Source: Solibacillus silvestris_B
Lineage (GTDB): Bacteria; Bacillota; Bacilli; Bacillales_A; Planococcaceae
Assembly (NCBI RefSeq): GCF_051967575.1
Contig: NZ_JBQCJW010000012.1
Coordinates: 1-64,000 of the forward strand
Reading direction: 5' to 3'
Length of the DNA: 64,000 nt
Below are positions 59,623 to 64,000 of the stretch, piece by piece. The notes beneath the pieces are model-generated. The model saw only the letters and a list, made by a program, of their open reading frames with translations, searched no databases and had not been told where the DNA came from. Both the position numbers and the translations under genes were made by a program. Numbering within the stretch: the stretch's first letter is position 1; every line of letters begins with the position of its first letter.

Positions 59623-60546
59623 TTATGAATTCAACTGAATTTTCGGATTTAAAATTTTGTATAAAATATCAACAATTAAATTCACCAAAATAAATTCAAA
59701 AGCGAAAAGCAAAAGTGCCGATTGAATTACTGGGTAATCACGAAAAGCAATCGAGTCAATTAATAACCGTCCCATCCCGGGAAAACTAAATACCGTTTCA
59801 ACAACAACCGAGCCACCTAATAAAAAACCAAATTGCAAACCTGCGATTGTCACTACTGAAATGAGCGAATTTCGCAATGCATGCCCAAAAATAACCGTTT
59901 TTTCGGAGAGACCTTTGGCACGGCTCGTTCTAATATAATCGGCTTGCAATGTTTCCAGCAGCGACGACCTTGTAAAACGTGCAATCATCGACATAATACC
60001 CGCCCCAAGTGTAATGGATGGCAAAATATAGCTCTTTAAACTGTCGATTCCTCCTGTAGGCAACCATCCTAGCTGCACCGAGAAAAACTGGATTAATAAT
60101 AGCCCCAGCCAAAAGCCCGGGATCGAAATGCCCGAAACCGCCACAACCATTCCGAAATAATCGGGCCATTTATTTTTAAACACTGCAGACAGGACACCGA
60201 TGAGCAAACCAAAAATCGTTGCCCAAATCATGGCGAAAAAGGTTAAGTATATCGACGGCATAAAACGTGTTTTGAACATATCGATTACTGGTAATCCTGT
60301 TGTGAGCGAAGTGCCTAAATTTCCTGTTACCATGTTTTTCATATAATCAAAATACTGTGCAACTATTGGTTTGTTGAGCCCTAAATCACGTCGTACATTT
60401 TCCACTTCCTCCAATGTCGCATCTTTACCGGCTACTAAACGTGCAGGGTCACCAGGTATTAAATGAATAAACAAGAAGGTGACAATCGATACGACTATTA
60501 AAATCGGAATAATTTCGACGATTCTTCGTAAAATAAACCTATGCAT
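59623..60546 (-). CDS. ABC transporter permease (OppB/DppB-like)
   Basis: 307 aa with six membrane spans. MHRFILRRIVEIIPILIVVS start, HLIPGDPAR, and the EAA loop IRTSRAKGLSEKTVIFGHAL. AAAGGGGG site. Twelve nt upstream of the OppC-like gene. Confidence 0.95.
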   Translation of the reverse strand: MHRFILRRIVEIIPILIVVSIVTFLFIHLIPGDPARLVAGKDATLEEVENVRRDLGLNKPIVAQYFDYMKNMVTGNLGTSLTTGLPVIDMFKTRFMPSIYLTFFAMIWATIFGLLIGVLSAVFKNKWPDYFGMVVAVSGISIPGFWLGLLLIQFFSVQLGWLPTGGIDSLKSYILPSITLGAGIMSMIARFTRSSLLETLQADYIRTSRAKGLSEKTVIFGHALRNSLISVVTIAGLQFGFLLGGSVVVETVFSFPGMGRLLIDSIAFRDYPVIQSALLLFAFEFILVNLIVDILYKILNPKIQLNS

Positions 60547-60570
60547 CGAAATCCCCCTTTCGTTTCAAAA

Positions 60571-60609
60571 GAAATAGGAGACGGAAGACTATGCTGCCCG
60601 CCTCCTTTG
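60571..60609 (-). terminator. Hairpin between binding-protein and permease genes
   Basis: GGAGGCGG / CCGTCTCC stem then TATTTCTTTT on the minus strand, in the 75-nt gap. Likely a partial terminator giving more binding protein than permease. Confidence 0.65.
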
Positions 60610-60621
60610 AAAGACTCGCTA

Positions 60622-62232
60622 TTATTTCATCTTTGCATCCCGTACATCCAAGCCTCCTGTAGGGTTTACAACGACACCGCTTACATCTGAGCGCACGCCG
60701 TAGACCACTTCATCCACGCCTAAAAAAATCCATGGCGCATCTGCATAAACTTCTCTTTGAAGCTGGGAATATAATGAAGCTTGTTTTGCTTCATCTGAAA
60801 TCGAGTTTGCCTCATCCATCAGCTTGTCTGTTTCAGCATTATTGTAATATGCCGTATTCGCACTATTCGGAGGGAATGAACCGCTATGGAACAACGGCTT
60901 TGTTGCGTTCGTAACATCTGATGGATAAGACGACCAGCTTACATACCACATCATCAGTTTTGCTTCCTCAGGTGTTTGCGCGCCGTATATTTCATCGGAT
61001 AATGTCGCTTCCTCCATTGACTTAATATCCACTTTTACATTGATTTTCTTTAATTGCTGCTGAATAAACTGCATACCTTTCATCGTATCGGAGTTCGTAT
61101 TACCCCAGATTTCAATCTCAAAGCCATCCGCATAGCCTGCTTCGGCTAATAAAGATTGCGCTTTTTCAACGTCATAGCTGTACATTTCCTGTTTTTCATA
61201 GAACAATGTTTTTGATGGAATAATGGAATCCAGCGGTACACCTAAACCTGAGTTTACAACTTTTAAGAACGCATCTTTATCTACAGCATAGTTTAATGCT
61301 TGGCGCACTTTTTCGTTATTTAATGGTTCTTTAAATGTGTTCAACGATACATAGCGGGCAATCGTTGAAGGTACTGTATTGATCTGCACATCTTTGTTGC
61401 TCTCTAATTCGGCCATATTTTGCGCTGGTACCGGATAAATAACATGGGCTTCACCAGTCTTTAGCATCGCAACACGCGAGCCGTTTTCCGGTACGGGCTT
61501 ATACGTAATTTTTTGTACACGGTCCGCGCCATCCCAATATCCGTCAAATCGGTCAATTGTTAGATGATCTCCTTGCACCCACTCGACAAATTTGTAAGGC
61601 CCTGTACCGACAACCTTTTTCGGCACTTCCGAAAGCTCCTCGCTCAACATTTTCGGACTGATTATTTTTGCGACGGCAAATCGTGTAATCATCGGTCCAT
61701 AAGGCTCTGTCAATGTTACCTTCACTTCATGTTCGCTTACTGCATCAACCGATTTTACAATATTGAATCCGCGTGAATACAAACGCAGGCTGTCATCATT
61801 CATAATTCTCTCGAAGTTTGCCTTTACCGCCTCCGCATTGAAATCCTCGCCGTCATGGAATTTCACGCCTTCGCGCAGTTTGAATGTGTACTCTAACGCA
61901 TCATCACTTACATTGTATTCAGTCGCCAATACCTCGATAATCTTCCCTTCGCTATCAAAGCCTAGCAGCCCTTCCAACATTGCACTTTGTACAGAGTTCG
62001 AGTTAGTGTCACCCGTATTATGAGGGTCCATCGAAATAAAGTTTTCATTTACTCCAATGACAAGTTCATCCGCGTCTCCGGAACTTGTATTATTCGAAGT
62101 ATTTGCTTCATTGTTCGTTCCTGAATCTGATGCAACATCACTTGATGAACTACTACTCTCGTCATTAGAAGAACATGCTACCAAAAAAAGGACCACTACA
62201 AATAGCCATGCAAAATTTTTGACATATTTCAT
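60622..62232 (-). CDS. Family-5 solute-binding lipoprotein
   Basis: 536 aa. Lipoprotein signal KYVKNFAWLFVVVLFLVAC with lipobox LVAC, then a Ser/Asp/Asn-rich linker and the SBP-bac-5 fold (FKLREGVKFHDGEDFNAEAV is the family signature). The family binds peptides, but also oligosaccharides, nickel chelates and opines. The sugar-type enzymes in the same operon suggest a carbohydrate-like ligand. AAGGGGTG site before ATG. Confidence 0.93.
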   Translation of the reverse strand: MKYVKNFAWLFVVVLFLVACSSNDESSSSSSDVASDSGTNNEANTSNNTSSGDADELVIGVNENFISMDPHNTGDTNSNSVQSAMLEGLLGFDSEGKIIEVLATEYNVSDDALEYTFKLREGVKFHDGEDFNAEAVKANFERIMNDDSLRLYSRGFNIVKSVDAVSEHEVKVTLTEPYGPMITRFAVAKIISPKMLSEELSEVPKKVVGTGPYKFVEWVQGDHLTIDRFDGYWDGADRVQKITYKPVPENGSRVAMLKTGEAHVIYPVPAQNMAELESNKDVQINTVPSTIARYVSLNTFKEPLNNEKVRQALNYAVDKDAFLKVVNSGLGVPLDSIIPSKTLFYEKQEMYSYDVEKAQSLLAEAGYADGFEIEIWGNTNSDTMKGMQFIQQQLKKINVKVDIKSMEEATLSDEIYGAQTPEEAKLMMWYVSWSSYPSDVTNATKPLFHSGSFPPNSANTAYYNNAETDKLMDEANSISDEAKQASLYSQLQREVYADAPWIFLGVDEVVYGVRSDVSGVVVNPTGGLDVRDAKMK

Positions 62233-62300
62233 TTCTTCTACACCCCTTAGCTTATTTATATTAATATCCCTACATAAAGCAGAAATATTAATACCTATTT

Positions 62301-62516
62301 TTAATTTATTCCACTGAAGAAAATAATTATTATCATTAAATTACCTAATCCAAACGAAAAATGCAACCTATATTTATAATTTTCTGAAAATAGTTCTATA
62401 ATCATATAAAAAACATTTGCCTTTTTTTCGACAAATGTTTTAGAGTTCGAGATTCGATTATTTATCTCGTAATACTGAAATGATTCCCTTTGCAAAATTG
62501 ATTGACCGCTATCCAT
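62301..62516 (-). CDS. Possible small protein
   Basis: 71 codons from an ATG with AAGGAG seven bases before it. Ends in a hydrophobic stretch NLMIIIIFFSGIN. No recognised family, and its end overlaps the putative Fur-like box. Coding status uncertain. Confidence 0.3.
   Translation of the reverse strand: MDSGQSILQRESFQYYEINNRISNSKTFVEKKANVFYMIIELFSENYKYRLHFSFGLGNLMIIIIFFSGIN
62321..62335. promoter_or_regulatory. Fur-box-like sequence upstream of the transporter operon
   Basis: AAATAATTATTATCA matches the 7-1-7 Fur consensus TGATAATNATTATCA at 12 of 14 defined positions, about 90 bp before the binding-protein start. Such AT-rich matches arise easily by chance in this genome. Confidence 0.3.
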
Positions 62517-62694
62517 CGTTGGGCTCCTTATGGTTTTCAGAATCTTTTAAAATGCCTTTAATTATATACTGAAAAAATCTGCAAAGTATTGTAAGATTAT
62601 TGAAGTGAACGGCTTCGGGAGGTATAAATTATGTTGCTGTACTTTTGAGATGGACTCCTAATTATTTCGATAAAATGATGGGAGTTGACTGACA

Positions 62695-62922
62695 TTGATT
62701 TACCAAAATCATATTGAAAATATTACAGAGCATATGTTAACAGGCTTTTTTGTTGATTGGCCTAGCCCGCCGAGCATGGCAGCACATTTCAAGCTATTAA
62801 AAAATAGTTCCCACATCATTTTGGCTGTTGACGAGGAAACTAAGCAGGTTGCCGGCTTTATTACGGCGATAAGCGATGGCGTACTATCGGCTTATATCCC
62901 GCTATTGGAAGTTTTGCCATGA
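62695..62922 (+). pseudogene. GNAT acetyltransferase N-terminal fragment
   Basis: 75 aa. LAVDEETKQVAGFITAISDG and AYIPLLEVLP are the first beta strands of a GNAT fold, after which the acetyl-CoA-binding half is missing; the frame stops at TGA 62920. TTG start after GGGAG. Truncated gene. Confidence 0.6.
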
Positions 62923-62977
62923 CTCTGTTCCATCATTTCAAATTTTTGCTATAATGCACGTAATGAGGTGAATCGGT

Positions 62978-63544
62978 ATGTCAAAGCGTGAATTAAAAAA
63001 GCAACAAAATCGGCAGCAAATGATTGATGCTGCCATTGATCTGTTTAGTAAAAAGCCGTTTGCAGAAGTGAGTGTGCGTGAAATTACGAAAAAAGCGAAT
63101 GTTTCCCCCGCACTTTTATATAAATATTTTGAGGATCAGCAACATCTGTTTTTACTTGCGATGCAGCATGAAAATGAAAAGCTTCTACAATCGCTTGCAC
63201 AATACTCGGATATTAATGGCTTGGCGAAAGGCTATATTACATATTTATATGAGCATGACACACTTTATCAAATGATGGCACATTTTATGCTGCAATCAAA
63301 AGAGCAGCAATCGCCGCAAATATTTGTGGAAGAAACCGCTAAATTATTCCAAGTTTTCAAGCAGGGGCTATTAAGGACAGTTGCACAAGAACATGTGCAA
63401 GTTGAAACACAGCTATTGTTTTCCACATTAAATGGCTTGCTCATCACCTATAAAAACTTGCCGCAGTATTCGGAGGAACAGTCGCTGGCGTTAATTTTAT
63501 CGTTAGTGGAGCACTTGCTGAATAAATCGTCCTGCAATAATTGA
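62978..63544 (+). CDS. TetR-family transcriptional regulator
   Basis: 188 aa. N-terminal helix-turn-helix (MIDAAIDLFSKKPFAEVSVR, ITKKANVSPALLYKYFED) then an all-helical ligand domain. GAGGTGA site. Converges with an acyl-CoA synthetase gene, hinting at control of fatty-acid or CoA-ester metabolism, though target genes are not visible. Confidence 0.92.
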   Translation: MSKRELKKQQNRQQMIDAAIDLFSKKPFAEVSVREITKKANVSPALLYKYFEDQQHLFLLAMQHENEKLLQSLAQYSDINGLAKGYITYLYEHDTLYQMMAHFMLQSKEQQSPQIFVEETAKLFQVFKQGLLRTVAQEHVQVETQLLFSTLNGLLITYKNLPQYSEEQSLALILSLVEHLLNKSSCNN

Positions 63545-63577
63545 ACATATGGAAGTCGTGCCTTCCCATGACAAATT

Positions 63578-63608
63578 GAAGATGTGCAGTAAATAGCTGC
63601 ACATCTTC
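63578..63608. terminator. Bidirectional terminator
   Basis: GAAGATGTGCAG / CTGCACATCTTC perfect 12-bp stem between converging genes. Confidence 0.85.
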
Positions 63609-63613
63609 GCCAA

Positions 63614-64000
63614 TCAACTATTCTGCAATTCTTTCAAATGCATTTTCAGTATTTTCCCTACTGCATTGCGTGGTAATGCTTCCACAAATACTACATCTTT
63701 CACTGCCTTGTATGAAGCAAGCCGCGATTTGCAATAATCGATCACTTCATCAGATGCAATGTCGTGCTCTGCCTTCTTCACGATATAAGCTACCGGCACT
63801 TCCCCCCATTTTTCATCTGGCCGCCCTATAACGGCAACTTCCTGAATGGCGTCATGCTGTGCTAAAATAAGCTCCAATTCAGCTGAGTAAATATTTTCGC
63901 CGCCGCTGATAATCATATCTTTCACACGATCAACAACATATAAAAAGCCTTCATTATCAACATAGCCTACATCCCCTGTGTAAAACTCATCATCTTTTAC
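63614..64000 (-). CDS. AMP-binding acyl-CoA synthetase, C-terminal part (cut by window edge)
   Basis: Open to the window end; 128 residues visible. YTGDVGYVDNEGFLYVVDR is motif A7/A8, KDMIISGGENIYSAELE the hinge region, and RNAVGKILKMHL carries the catalytic A10 Lys. Adenylates a carboxylic acid and forms its CoA thioester. Substrate class (fatty or aryl acid) cannot be told from this end. The N-terminus lies outside the window. Confidence 0.92.
   Translation of the reverse strand, partial: VKDDEFYTGDVGYVDNEGFLYVVDRVKDMIISGGENIYSAELELILAQHDAIQEVAVIGRPDEKWGEVPVAYIVKKAEHDIASDEVIDYCKSRLASYKAVKDVVFVEALPRNAVGKILKMHLKELQNS

Overview
The window looks like a chromosomal segment of a low-G+C, endospore-forming, flagellated Gram-positive rod of the Solibacillus/Lysinibacillus type (Bacillales, Planococcaceae/Caryophanaceae). 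This is inferred from an SLH-domain S-layer gene, sporulation genes (spoIIID, spoIIQ, spoIID), mbl, flhO/flhP, a Gram-positive atp operon, and a backbone gene order matching the Bacillus subtilis ywpF-to-ywlF stretch. No rRNA, tRNA, CRISPR array or intact insertion sequence was recognised.

Layout. 0-6 kb: S-layer protein, TagA-type glycosyltransferase and UDP-ManNAc dehydrogenase; with mnaA at 32 kb they give a coherent ManNAc/ManNAcA wall-polymer pathway, the kind of polymer SLH domains anchor to. 6-12 kb: IDEAL-domain protein and a SWIM zinc-finger/SNF2 helicase pair. 12-39 kb: conserved backbone, nearly all on the minus strand: ssbB, ywpF (plus), fabZ, an EpuA-like protein, flhP, flhO, mbl, spoIIID, spoIIQ, spoIID, murA, ywzB-like, atpIBEFHAGDC, mnaA, upp, an inserted EAL/degenerate-GGDEF protein, glyA, ywlG and rpiB. 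39-54 kb: accessory region with cytochromes, hydrolases, acetyltransferases, Nudix enzymes, an S66 peptidase, an atypical response regulator, an ECF sigma factor with a frameshifted partner, a GGDEF protein, a small nuclease, VOC and SUKH proteins and several gene relics. 54-62 kb: a family-5 solute ABC transporter in one operon with a TIM-barrel isomerase and a Gfo/Idh/MocA dehydrogenase, next to a ROK regulator, probably import and breakdown of a sugar-like compound. 62-64 kb: GNAT fragment, TetR regulator and the C-terminal end of an acyl-CoA synthetase.

The most unusual content is non-coding. (1) About 35 copies of a 21-bp unit between spoIID and murA, organised in a 124-bp higher-order repeat. 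(2) A second, unrelated-sequence array with the same 21-bp period at 40.9 kb. (3) A four-palindrome composite element present twice (13.55 and 50.06 kb) in opposite orientation, with the same order of units and the same 51/61/51-bp spacing. One copy abuts the stop codon of a PD-(D/E)XK-like nuclease with a C-terminal winged helix; a decayed duplicate of that gene nearby still carries a palindrome at the same end. (4) A two-hairpin leader ending in a terminator-like stem upstream of murA. These are the best candidates for undescribed biology here.

Start codons were chosen from visible Shine-Dalgarno sequences and family N-termini, so several differ from the longest possible reading frame.
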